Below, in pieces: positions 28,090-36,864 of a DNA stretch of 64,000 nt. The notes under the pieces are model-generated. The model was not told the DNA's origin, searched no databases, and worked only from the letters and a program-made list of their open reading frames with translations. The DNA comes from an uncultured Muribaculaceae bacterium (GTDB taxonomy: Bacteria; Bacteroidota; Bacteroidia; Bacteroidales; Muribaculaceae), in assembly GCA_947632485.1 (NCBI GenBank), contig CANRPJ010000001.1:154202-218201 (forward strand). Direction: 5' to 3'. The stretch's first letter is position 1; each line of letters begins with the position of its first letter. The translations under genes and the position numbers were made by a program.

Positions 28090-28874
28090 CCGTTGCTACC
28101 AGGCTGCAAGTCCTGATAGCTACAGTTGGCCGAAGGATTGAAAATATACCGCCACTCCCGGTTGTGCCGGGGGTGGCTTATTTGATTGGGTGGCAGAAGC
28201 CGGGAGAAGAGATCCCTGAAGAGCTGGCTAAGCGTGCCGATATCAAGGTCATGGCATCGCCAGGTATCGGATTGAGCCGCAACCGCAATTTCCTTTTTGA
28301 AAACGCTACAGCCGAACTCCTCCTGATTTCTGATGACGATTTGATCTATGAGGCAGAAGCACTCGAGGGAGTAATCCGCGCCTTCGATTCCAACCCTGAA
28401 TGCCAGCTACTTACTTTTCGTCATGCCGGAACTTCCAGGACCTATCCCGACGCTGGCTACGACTTGCTCAACCCTCCTAAAGGCACCTATACTACATCAT
28501 TTGAAATCGCGCTTCGGAGAAATTCAGAAGTCGGGAATATGCGTTTCGACGAGCGCTTCGGAATAGGTGGCACACTCTTCAGTGCCGCAGAAGACGATCT
28601 TTTCATGCTTCGTGCCCGTCAGGCCAGAATTCCTGGTCAGTATCTGCCTTTGACATTATGTACTCACCCCGGTCCTTCTACGGGTCAGCGCATACCAGAG
28701 AGGGGAGTCCTCGAAGCCTGGGGAGCATATATAGCGCTGGCGCACCCGGCTTGGCAATGGCCATTGAGGCTATACCTCAAAGCCTTACGCCTCTCTCGAT
28801 CCGGTCAAAAATCATTCTGGCCCTCCCTCCGCGGCCTCCTCTCCGGCCTCCACAAACTCCACTCCAACCCATAA
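28086..28874 (+). CDS. Glycosyltransferase family 2-like protein
   Basis: LSRNRNFLFENATAELLLISDDDLIYEAEALEGVIRAF (DDD motif), RFDERFGIGGTLFSAAEDDLFMLRARQA. Overlaps the upstream SPT gene by 4 nt. Confidence 0.75.
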   Translation: MTVATRLQVLIATVGRRIENIPPLPVVPGVAYLIGWQKPGEEIPEELAKRADIKVMASPGIGLSRNRNFLFENATAELLLISDDDLIYEAEALEGVIRAFDSNPECQLLTFRHAGTSRTYPDAGYDLLNPPKGTYTTSFEIALRRNSEVGNMRFDERFGIGGTLFSAAEDDLFMLRARQARIPGQYLPLTLCTHPGPSTGQRIPERGVLEAWGAYIALAHPAWQWPLRLYLKALRLSRSGQKSFWPSLRGLLSGLHKLHSNP

Positions 28875-28950
28875 ATCCCAATAAATCCCAATAATTCCCA
28901 ATAATTCCCGCTTAATCCCGATAAATCCTGATAAATCCTGATAAATCATG
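28871..28950 (+). repeat. 10-bp phased tandem array, left (8 units of ATAAATCCCR-like sequence)
   Basis: ataaatccca ataaatccca ataattccca ataattcccg cttaatcccg ataaatcctg ataaatcctg ataaatcatg. Confidence 0.92.
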
Positions 28951-29000
28951 CTTTCGATAGCCTTTATCTCTTAAGATGCATCAGCCATTTTTGTCCGAGC

Positions 29001-29020
29001 CTTTGAGCTTCAGCTCAAAG
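29001..29020. repeat. 20-nt palindrome module, left copy
   Basis: ctttgagct-tc-agctcaaag within tttttgtccgagc...gccccg. Confidence 0.88.
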
Positions 29021-29145
29021 CCCCGACCCCTCAGATAGCTCATAATCGGTCCTATATTAGTAGCTTCAATCGCATGATTTGCCCTATGTGAAGCAGAGCG
29101 TAGGAAAGAGGCGCTGTTGATTTAACATTATTTAGCTTTTAGCTT

Positions 29146-29192
29146 TATCGATAATCAATAAATCAGCCCTATCTTTGTATCGATAATCGATA
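29146..29192 (+). promoter_or_regulatory. Paired operator-like repeats around a -7 box
   Basis: tatcgataatcaata (29146-29160) and tatcgataatcgata (29178-29192), 32 bp apart; -7 TATCTTTG at 29170-29177. Confidence 0.65.
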
Positions 29193-29204
29193 AAACACAA
29201 ACCT

Positions 29205-29690
29205 ATGACCGAGTATCCGACCCACAAAAGCTATACCATCGCTTACAAGCAATGCCTGAGATTGTCACTTTTTGCAATCGCTTTCACACTCCTATGGAGC
29301 ATTTGGTGTGCTGTGCAAACAATCTACACCTTTGAAGATCCAACATTACCAAATATGGAACCTTTACAAGTTATAGTATTCCTCCTATACTGCGCTTTAC
29401 CTTTGACTTTGCTAATAGTTACGATAGTATTGAGTATGAAATTACTTAGAGGTCTAAAAAGAAAAGAGATGTTCTCACAAAAATGCATTCCCTGGCTTGT
29501 GGCGTGGGGCATAGTCTATGCTTTTACCGATTTCATCCAGAATAATGTTGGCATTTGGGGTCTTACAGGCGATATCTTCGCGGTAACTATATCCCCATCA
29601 TGTATCGTCGTTCCGATATTTGTATTTATCTTCTCAGCTCTTTTCAGGCTCGCCGCAAAAGTCAGTGAAGACAGCAATCTAACAATATGA
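29205..29690 (+). CDS. DUF2975-like membrane protein
   Basis: Four hydrophobic segments; partnered with a YozG-like HTH gene as in DUF2975/XRE pairs. Confidence 0.75.
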   Translation: MTEYPTHKSYTIAYKQCLRLSLFAIAFTLLWSIWCAVQTIYTFEDPTLPNMEPLQVIVFLLYCALPLTLLIVTIVLSMKLLRGLKRKEMFSQKCIPWLVAWGIVYAFTDFIQNNVGIWGLTGDIFAVTISPSCIVVPIFVFIFSALFRLAAKVSEDSNLTI

Positions 29691-29908
29691 TACGAGTTAA
29701 CCTTGATAAAATGCTTCTGAAGCGGGGTATGACTCTCAGCGAACTCTCCTCGCGAATAGGTATTACCATTGCAAACCTATCTATATTAAAAACTGAGAAA
29801 GCTCGAGCCATTCGATTCACCACCCTCGACGCCATCTGTCAGGAGCTCCAATGTCAACCAGGCGATATCCTCGAGCAGGTTCCCAATGTCTCCCAACCAA
29901 ACGACTGA
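29687..29908 (+). CDS. XRE-family helix-turn-helix regulator (YozG-like)
   Basis: MIRVNLDKMLLKRGMTLSELSSRIGITIANLSILKTEKARAIRFTTLDAICQELQCQPGDILE. Confidence 0.92.
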   Translation: MIRVNLDKMLLKRGMTLSELSSRIGITIANLSILKTEKARAIRFTTLDAICQELQCQPGDILEQVPNVSQPND

Positions 29909-29933
29909 TTGACCCAAAATCTTAATAATCAAA

Positions 29934-31040
29934 ATGAAAAAACATTTTATAACACTTTCTCTTTGTGCACTATCAACCCTTAGTGTCAAAGGTCAATCAA
30001 ATCCGAATTTCTCACCCAAACAAAATCTTGAAGATTTCGAATATGCCCTCAAGCAACTCGAGCAAAGTTATTCCGGTTTCGACATCTACGTGAATGATAT
30101 TACAAAATTTGAATACGATTCCCTTGTCTATTCATTAAGAAACGAGATCATTACCTGTAACCGTCCCGGCTGGGACGCATCTAATCAACTATACTCATGG
30201 TTTGATGATTCCCATTTAGGATTAGTCCTACCTTACGAGCATGCTATAAAATATTCATCTGACCGTCGTAAATATCATAACTATCCAGAAATTAGACCCT
30301 ACGCACCCGCTTTAGTTGCTTGCGAAGTTGACCCTGATAGCTACTTAATTCGTATTCCGGAGTTTGATGGAGAGGCTGTTACTCACGAATGGATTGATAG
30401 TGTCATCAATGTCTTTGACCAAGGAACCTATCCCAACCTTATTATCGATCTTCGTGGTAACGAAGGAGGTGATGAAAGGTTGTGGGATCCTCTGCTTTCT
30501 GTAATTTTTGAACATAGCGGAACCGTAAAAAGCGTCGAGTTTAAGAAATCTGACGAAAACATTGCCTTTCTTGAGTCCATCAAAGAAGATTTCCCAGAAG
30601 CTCATATAATACTTGAAAAAATAGCCGAAAGTCCGGATCTGACTTATGTACCCCTAACAGAAACAGACGATTACCATATAGAAGTTCTACCCTATTCCGG
30701 TCATAAGCCTCAAAAAGTGGCGTTCATTATCGATGCAAATGTCGCATCTGCTGCGGAAGGACTATTGATTCAAGCTAAAGCCGTAAAAGACAATGTTATA
30801 ATATATGGTCAAGACTCTACATCTGGCACATTGGATTGCGCGAGCGTAAGAGTAGATTGCGCTCTTCCCAATAGCAGAATTGCTTTATCTATCCCGATTT
30901 CACGTACTTGTGGATTGCCTCAGTCAGGAATAGATAAGACTGGCATATTACCCGATAAGATTATTCCAATCAGCTATCCTAAGACCTTAACAACCAACGT
31001 AGACGAGTGGGTTCAATACATTGCCACTGACTTAAAATAG
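29934..31040 (+). CDS. S41-family peptidase-like protein
   Basis: Signal peptide; NLIIDLRGNEGGDERLWDPLL; VAFIIDANVASAAEGLLIQAK typical of S41 (tail-specific protease) fold. Confidence 0.8.
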   Translation: MKKHFITLSLCALSTLSVKGQSNPNFSPKQNLEDFEYALKQLEQSYSGFDIYVNDITKFEYDSLVYSLRNEIITCNRPGWDASNQLYSWFDDSHLGLVLPYEHAIKYSSDRRKYHNYPEIRPYAPALVACEVDPDSYLIRIPEFDGEAVTHEWIDSVINVFDQGTYPNLIIDLRGNEGGDERLWDPLLSVIFEHSGTVKSVEFKKSDENIAFLESIKEDFPEAHIILEKIAESPDLTYVPLTETDDYHIEVLPYSGHKPQKVAFIIDANVASAAEGLLIQAKAVKDNVIIYGQDSTSGTLDCASVRVDCALPNSRIALSIPISRTCGLPQSGIDKTGILPDKIIPISYPKTLTTNVDEWVQYIATDLK

Positions 31041-31085
31041 CCCCCATAAATTCTTGTCCATAATATTCTTCACATCCCCGTAAGC

Positions 31086-31123
31086 TCAGATTCTTAAGAT
31101 TATATCAGATTCTTAAGATTATA
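31086..31123 (+). repeat. 19-bp perfect tandem duplication
   Basis: tcagattcttaagattata x2. Confidence 0.9.
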
Positions 31124-31149
31124 GAAGTGTCATCTATTTTTGTCCAAGC

Positions 31150-31169
31150 CTTTGAGCTTCAGCTCAAAG
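31150..31169. repeat. 20-nt palindrome module, right copy
   Basis: ctttgagcttcagctcaaag within tttttgtccaagc...gtcccg. Confidence 0.88.
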
Positions 31170-31200
31170 TCCCGTGCTTCCTCAGATTCCCTCTTATCAG

Positions 31201-31260
31201 GATAAATCCCGATAAATCAAGCTTATTCCCGATAAATCCCGTTTAATCTCGCTTAATCCC
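31201..31260 (+). repeat. 10-bp phased tandem array, right (6 units)
   Basis: gataaatccc gataaatcaa gcttattccc gataaatccc gtttaatctc gcttaatccc. Confidence 0.9.
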
Positions 31261-31471
31261 CACTTTTTCTCAAAATTTCTTTTGAAATATTTGGCGGTTT
31301 CTAAAAATTATTGTAATTTTGCTGTCGAAATCTTGCTGATGCGCACAGCAGATACCATTGTTTAACCAGTAACCACTTTATCATCTATGTTTTACAATAA
31401 CTCACTGCGCTCCGCGCGCAATAACAGAAAAAATTCTCGCTGTTCCGTAGAAAAGCGTTATCTTTGGCCTT

Positions 31472-32593
31472 ATGAAAAGACCGATCTCGCTTATCGCCGC
31501 CCTTCTGCTGGCAGTTCTTCCGGCTGCCGCATGCACATCTGCTATCATAGCGTCAAAGGCTGCGCGCCACGGCAGGCCACTACTCTGGAAAAACAGAGAC
31601 ACAAGCATTATCGACAACAAGGTAGAATACATCTCGCCGGAAAAACCGGGAGAGATGGGGTATGTAGCCCTCTTCAATGCGAAAGATTCCAAGCTCGAAG
31701 AGTCTTGGATGGGAATGAACGAGGCAGGATTCGCGGTAATGAATACAGCCTCCTACAATCTCAAGGACGACAATCTGCCCGAAAGCGCAATGGACAAGGA
31801 AGGGTTCATAATGACCAAGGCGTTGCGCACATGCAAGACCGTAGACGACTTTGCCCGACTGCTCGACTCTCTGCCACGCCCCCTCCGCGTGGAAGCAAAT
31901 TTCGGGGTGATCGACGCTTCTGGCGATGGCGCCTTCTTCGAGGCAAACAACCATTCATATCAGAGGTTCAATCTTGCCGATGCCCCCGACGGAGTGATGA
32001 TACGCACCAACTTCAGCGAAGGAGGCCGACCTGGAGAAGGACTTGGACAGGCTCGCTTCTCCGATGCAGAGTATCTGATACGCCCCCATGCAGGAGACAT
32101 TACTCCGGAGTTCCTGACCGAAGAGGTGAGCCGCAGTTTCTACCACGCTCCTTCGGGCAAGGATCTGGCAAAAGGCTCGGCCCGGTGGATCACAGATGCG
32201 GGAGAGTATATCCCTCGCTACAAGTCGACTGCCACAATCGTGATAGAAGGGATTGTGCCCGGATCAGGGAAGGACCCTGTCGACGACTATATAATGTGGA
32301 CCGGCCTCGGTTATCCCCCTTGTGCTGAGATTTTTCCAGTATGGTGCCGTCCGGAAGGAGTGCCCGCCGTGCTCCAGGGAGCTGGACCTGATGGTCATTC
32401 CCCTCAGGGCGACCGCGTTAAAGCGCGTCGCGATGAGGTGTTCTGCGGAAAGAAGGTGAAAGGTATTCCCCAGATCGATATGCAGAAGCTCGTGAATGCC
32501 GGCAACTCCGGCTGGATTCAGCGTCTGGTGCCCGAAAACCTCGCCACCTATGAGCGTGTGAGGCGTTTGCGCGAAGGTCTCGATGAGGATTGA
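31472..32593 (+). CDS. C45/choloylglycine-hydrolase-like (Ntn-hydrolase) acyltransferase
   Basis: Signal peptide ending AAACTSAIIASKAARHGRPLLWKNRDTS; MNEAGFAVMNTASYN; NFGVIDASGDGAFFEANN. Confidence 0.82.
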   Translation: MKRPISLIAALLLAVLPAAACTSAIIASKAARHGRPLLWKNRDTSIIDNKVEYISPEKPGEMGYVALFNAKDSKLEESWMGMNEAGFAVMNTASYNLKDDNLPESAMDKEGFIMTKALRTCKTVDDFARLLDSLPRPLRVEANFGVIDASGDGAFFEANNHSYQRFNLADAPDGVMIRTNFSEGGRPGEGLGQARFSDAEYLIRPHAGDITPEFLTEEVSRSFYHAPSGKDLAKGSARWITDAGEYIPRYKSTATIVIEGIVPGSGKDPVDDYIMWTGLGYPPCAEIFPVWCRPEGVPAVLQGAGPDGHSPQGDRVKARRDEVFCGKKVKGIPQIDMQKLVNAGNSGWIQRLVPENLATYERVRRLREGLDED

Positions 32594-33104
32594 GACGACC
32601 AAATTCCGTATGCCTCAGGGGCGCATGGTGTTGCGCCTTGTCGGTGCTCATGGCAGTCCCTGGATCATAGGTCTTGCCTCGCTCCTTCTGGCGGCGGCAA
32701 TCGCTTCAGCCGCCAACTGGATGTTTGCAGTAGCCGGACTGATGCTGGTGCTGGTCGTGGCTCCGGGAATCATGGGTGTGCTTTATTTCGCCTATGCCTT
32801 GAAGCCAGCCACAGCCCTCAATGTGCTTCCTCACCAACTTCTTTTTACCGATTCCGAGGTTACGGTAATAATCGATCCGATGAAGCCTCTGGAAGGCCAG
32901 GAATCAGAAGAGCCGAAAAGGGTAGTATTCTCGCTCTCTGAGATAAAAGAAACCGCCGCTTATCGCGACGGCCTCTCGATCTCATTGGGTCCCAAGGGCT
33001 TCCTTTGGGTGCCTTATTACTCTCTGGAAGGAGCCGGTGCTCTCCGCGAGCTGACAGAAGGGTTGCGTCAGCTGCAGGCGAGTCCGAGCGTGGAGCGGAG
33101 TTGA
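32583..33104 (+). CDS. Hypothetical membrane protein
   Basis: 173-aa ORF with two hydrophobic segments; overlaps the preceding gene and converges on trpA. Confidence 0.65.
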   Translation: MRIETTKFRMPQGRMVLRLVGAHGSPWIIGLASLLLAAAIASAANWMFAVAGLMLVLVVAPGIMGVLYFAYALKPATALNVLPHQLLFTDSEVTVIIDPMKPLEGQESEEPKRVVFSLSEIKETAAYRDGLSISLGPKGFLWVPYYSLEGAGALRELTEGLRQLQASPSVERS

Positions 33105-33862
33105 GCTACCGCTGCTCCCGGTTCTTGCGGGTTGGCTGTGAGACATTTCACAAACAGAGAGCCGATAATGGCGCCTGCCGAGTTGTCGCAGGCCTGCCGG
33201 AAGGTGGTGGGATTTGAAATTCCAAAACCTATGAGGCGCGGGTGCACCAGATCCATGGCGTTTACGCGATGGAAATAGTCGAGCTGCTCTTCCGTGAACA
33301 CCTTGCGCGTACCGGTTACCGACGCAGCCGAAACCATATAAATGAAACCGTCGCAATGCGAGTCGATTAGCTTGATTCGCTCAGGTTCCGTCTCAGGGGT
33401 GATGAGCATCACCATCGGTATTCCATAGCGGTCACACAGCGGTTTGAATGTGCGCAGATACTCATCGAAAGGCAGATCCGGCACTATCATGGCATCGATA
33501 CCTACCTCGGCGCAACGCTTGAAAAGAGCCTCCAGGCCATAGTGCAGAAACGGATTGATATATCCCATCAACACGAAAGGCATCTCCGGCACTTTCTCTC
33601 TCGCTGCCTCGATCTGGTCGAGGAGCTTGCTCAGGGTCATTCCGTTGCGCAGAGCTGAGGCAGAACTCTCCTGAATTGTAGGTCCGTCGGCTATCGGGTC
33701 GGAAAATGGCACTCCGATCTCGACCATATCGGCTCCTCCTTCGTAGAGGGCACCTGTAATATCGGCAACCGAAAGATTTTCCGGATAGCCCGCTGTAAAA
33801 TAAACTGAGAATATATCAGCCTTCTTTCTCCCAAAAAGGCGTTGAAGTCGGTTCGCATTCAT
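33068..33862 (-). CDS. trpA: Tryptophan synthase alpha chain
   Basis: YFTAGYPENLSVADI; MVEIGVPFSDPIADGPTIQESSASALRNG; GFIYMVSAASVTG. Confidence 0.95.
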   Translation of the reverse strand: MNANRLQRLFGRKKADIFSVYFTAGYPENLSVADITGALYEGGADMVEIGVPFSDPIADGPTIQESSASALRNGMTLSKLLDQIEAAREKVPEMPFVLMGYINPFLHYGLEALFKRCAEVGIDAMIVPDLPFDEYLRTFKPLCDRYGIPMVMLITPETEPERIKLIDSHCDGFIYMVSAASVTGTRKVFTEEQLDYFHRVNAMDLVHPRLIGFGISNPTTFRQACDNSAGAIIGSLFVKCLTANPQEPGAAVAQLRSTLGLACS

Positions 33863-34502
33863 TGAAAAGGCGCAGTTTTAGTATGAAATTGATAAGCAGA
33901 TTGAGGTCTTTCATTCCTGGTTCGCTCTCAAACCTGCTGTTGATGTCGATTCCTGCCATTCCCCGACGCATGGCCGCCACTACGGCGTCTACATCGTCAG
34001 GGCCGATTCCGCCACTGAGCAGGTAAGGCGTGGACAGCTGATAGTTTTCAAGCTGGCTCCAGTCGAACTTTTCGCCGGTGCCTCCCTTGCCGCTGTCGAA
34101 CACAAACAGATCGACAGCACCGTCATATTCGGCCGCCTTCTCAAGAGCATCAGGGTTGCTGAGATCGAAGGCTTTGAATACGGTAAGACCCTCCTTCTTA
34201 AGGGCTTTGCAGAGTTCAGGACTCTCAGAGCCGTGGAGTTGCACGATCTTTATGCCAAATCGGCGGCAGAGCGAGAGCAGCTCGGTAGGATCCATGTCAA
34301 CTGTCACGGCCACAGGGCGCACGAACGCCGGCAGAGAGCGAACCACCTCGGGATCAAGACCTGAGGCATCGCGGGGAGATGACTGGTGGAACACGAAGCC
34401 CATCAGCATCGGCATCAGGGAGGCTGTGCGGGCTATATTTTCAGGGTTGCGCATGCCGCATACCTTGATCATCATGTCGGCATGGCGCGGAGTCTGGTTC
34501 AT
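33816..34502 (-). CDS. trpF: Phosphoribosylanthranilate isomerase
   Basis: IKVCGMRNPENI; FVFDSGKGGTGEKFDWS; LSGGIGPDDVDA. Confidence 0.94.
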   Translation of the reverse strand: MNQTPRHADMMIKVCGMRNPENIARTASLMPMLMGFVFHQSSPRDASGLDPEVVRSLPAFVRPVAVTVDMDPTELLSLCRRFGIKIVQLHGSESPELCKALKKEGLTVFKAFDLSNPDALEKAAEYDGAVDLFVFDSGKGGTGEKFDWSQLENYQLSTPYLLSGGIGPDDVDAVVAAMRRGMAGIDINSRFESEPGMKDLNLLINFILKLRLFNECEPTSTPFWEKEG

Positions 34503-34505
34503 ATC

Positions 34506-35282
34506 TCAGATTTGATTGGAGTTAATAAAATCATGCAGAGCCTTTGCCGGATCATCTGCGCGCATAAACGCCTCTCCGATCAGAAAGCCGCTATATCCGG
34601 CCTGGCGGAGCTGCTGCATCTGTAAGGCATCGGTGATACCGCTTTCAGCTACCTTTACAGCTTCTGGCGGAAGCTTTTCGAGCATCAGGCGGCTTTGGCC
34701 GATATCCGTATGGAAAGTGGAGAGATTACGGTTATTCACCCCGATCATGTCGGCATCAGCTGTGATGCGGTCAAGCTCCTCTACAGCATGGATCTCCAGA
34801 AGCACCTGCAGGCCGAGATCATGAGCCTTAGCAGTGAAGTCGGAAATCTCTGTTTTTGAGAGCACCGCGGCTATCAACAGCACCGCATCAGCACCATAGG
34901 CGGCTGCCTCCTCTATCTGCTCAGGAGCCACTATAAACTCCTTTCTCAGAAGAGGAAGCTCCGGCGCAGCCCGGCGAGCTACGATAAGATCCGACAGAGC
35001 TCCACCGAAAAAAGGAGTATCGGTCAGAACTGAAGCGCAAGAGGCTCCGGCTTCGGCATAACCGGCTATTACAGTAGCCGAATCGGCCGCCGCGTGGATC
35101 TCGCCCTTGGAAGGAGAGCGCCGCTTGAACTCGGCTATTATTCCGCTTCCCGATAGCAGGGCTCCCTTAAAGTCGCGATGCGAGCTTGACGTAGGCAGAT
35201 TCAAATATGCACCGGCGGCGCGCTTTGCCGCCACCTCAATGCGCTTGCGGGCCACGATTGTGTCAAGTATCGAGGGCTTCAT
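34506..35282 (-). CDS. trpC: Indole-3-glycerol-phosphate synthase
   Basis: IIAEFKRRSPSKGEI; LRKEFIVAPEQIEEAAAYGADAVLLIAAVL; IGVNNRNLSTF. Confidence 0.95.
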   Translation of the reverse strand: MKPSILDTIVARKRIEVAAKRAAGAYLNLPTSSSHRDFKGALLSGSGIIAEFKRRSPSKGEIHAAADSATVIAGYAEAGASCASVLTDTPFFGGALSDLIVARRAAPELPLLRKEFIVAPEQIEEAAAYGADAVLLIAAVLSKTEISDFTAKAHDLGLQVLLEIHAVEELDRITADADMIGVNNRNLSTFHTDIGQSRLMLEKLPPEAVKVAESGITDALQMQQLRQAGYSGFLIGEAFMRADDPAKALHDFINSNQI

Positions 35283-35283
35283 A

Positions 35284-36279
35284 TCAGCTGTTGAGTTCTA
35301 CGAATTTACGGAATCTCTTCAGTGCCGCTCCCGAGCGAATGCTCTCTTCAGCCTCAGCCCGGGCATCGGCGAGCGAGAGGGTGGGATCGAGAGTCTGGAT
35401 AGCGAAGGCTGAATTGGCGATTACACAATTCTCCTGAGCTTCAGTAGCTTTGCCTTCGAGCACCCGGTCGAAGATAGCCGACGCCTCAGCCACGGTGTCG
35501 CCTCCGCTCAGCTCCTCTTGCGATGCCCGGCGCCAGCCAAGCTCTTCGGGGGTGTAAAGACGCTCACCGTGGGCTGTAAAGACCTTGAAAGGAGAGGTGA
35601 GTGACACTTCGTCGTAGCCGTCGAGGGAGTGCACGACAGTGCATTCAACTCCTTCACGCTGTGCGATATATCCGTAAAGGCGCATGAGCTTGAGGTTATA
35701 GACTCCAAGGAGCTGATGGCGAGGCTGCACCGGATTCACGAGCGGACCAAGCATATTGAAGAAGGTGCGCACTCCGAGCTGCTTACGCACCGGGCCTACG
35801 CTTTTCAGCGCCGGGCTGAAGAATGGCGCGTGCAGATAGCATACCCCTGCCTCTTCAAGCGACTTCTGGAGCCGGTCGGTATCGGCTGTGAATTTCACGC
35901 CGTGCTGCTCCAGTACGTTGCTCGCTCCGGATACGGAGCTGGCACCATAGTTGCCATGCTTCACCACCTTGCGCCCAGTACCTGCCACTACGAAGCAGGA
36001 GGCGGTAGAGATGTTGAAGGTGTTCTTACCGTCGCCACCTGTGCCGACGATATCTATAGCCTCGACTGAGCCGAAATCTACCGGCAGCCGGCGCTCGAGA
36101 ATGGCATCACGGAAACCGGTGAGCTCATCGATAGTGATGCTGCGCATCAGAAATACAGTCATGAAGGCCGAGAGCTGACAATCGTTGTAGGCGCCATCGG
36201 CTATGCGGAGGAGCACATCGCGAGCCTCATCGTGGGAGAGGCTGCCTTGCTCGAACATTTTGTAAAGAAGGCTTTTCAT
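35284..36279 (-). CDS. trpD: Anthranilate phosphoribosyltransferase
   Basis: DIVGTGGDGKNTFNISTASCFVVAG; VVKHGNYGASSVSGASNVLEQHG; NMLGPLVNP. Confidence 0.96.
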   Translation of the reverse strand: MKSLLYKMFEQGSLSHDEARDVLLRIADGAYNDCQLSAFMTVFLMRSITIDELTGFRDAILERRLPVDFGSVEAIDIVGTGGDGKNTFNISTASCFVVAGTGRKVVKHGNYGASSVSGASNVLEQHGVKFTADTDRLQKSLEEAGVCYLHAPFFSPALKSVGPVRKQLGVRTFFNMLGPLVNPVQPRHQLLGVYNLKLMRLYGYIAQREGVECTVVHSLDGYDEVSLTSPFKVFTAHGERLYTPEELGWRRASQEELSGGDTVAEASAIFDRVLEGKATEAQENCVIANSAFAIQTLDPTLSLADARAEAEESIRSGAALKRFRKFVELNS

Positions 36280-36285
36280 TGCAAA

Positions 36286-36852
36286 TCAGTGTTTAAGCCA
36301 GTTTTCAAATATCGTCATTCCCTGATCGGTGAGCACCGATTCGGGGTGAAACTGCAGACCCCGCACGTCAAGGTCGCGGTGCCTCATAGCCATGATCGCC
36401 CCATCGGCGCTCTCGGCTGTCACCTCAAGCTCTTCCGGGAACCCTTCGCGACCCACCACCCAACTGTGGTAGCGGCCTACATCGATCTTCTCAGGAAGAC
36501 CTGCGAACAGGTAATCGTCAGGACGGGTGATCGTTATAGTCGATTTTACTCCATGGTAAACATCGGCCGTATTCACGAGCGTAGCTCCGAACCTCTCTGA
36601 CAGTGCCTGATGGCCAAGGCATATTCCGAGCACCGGCATCTTGTCGGCATAGCGCCGGAGCACTTCCGGCATCAACCCTGCTTCCGAGGGGATTCCGGGG
36701 CCGGGAGAGATTATCAGCTTATCGAAAGCGCCGACGTCTTCAAGGCGGAAGGTGTCATTGCGCCATACGGTAGGCTCCACACCCAGACTGCGCAGCGAAT
36801 GAACTACATTGTAGGTAAACGAATCGTAGTTGTCGATTATAAGTATCTTCAT
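36286..36852 (-). CDS. trpG: Anthranilate synthase component II (glutamine amidotransferase)
   Basis: ILIIDNYDSFTYNVVHSLRSLG; ISPGPGIPSEAG; PVLGICLGHQAL; FHPESVLT. Confidence 0.95.
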   Translation of the reverse strand: MKILIIDNYDSFTYNVVHSLRSLGVEPTVWRNDTFRLEDVGAFDKLIISPGPGIPSEAGLMPEVLRRYADKMPVLGICLGHQALSERFGATLVNTADVYHGVKSTITITRPDDYLFAGLPEKIDVGRYHSWVVGREGFPEELEVTAESADGAIMAMRHRDLDVRGLQFHPESVLTDQGMTIFENWLKH

Positions 36853-36864
36853 GACAGTGCGCTA

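Noticed and set aside
28871-28950. Possible CRISPR or VNTR
   Set aside because: Contiguous 10-mers without spacers, so not CRISPR. Kept as a phased tandem array.
31300-31470. Possible small RNA between two -7-like boxes upstream of the C45 gene
   Set aside because: Two TAnnTTTG-like boxes are visible, but there is no clear terminator or conserved structure; insufficient support from sequence alone.
31387-32328. 313-aa plus-strand ORF overlapping the C45 hydrolase
   Set aside because: Arg/Ser/Cys-rich shadow frame of a well-supported gene (31472-32593); no domain signature.
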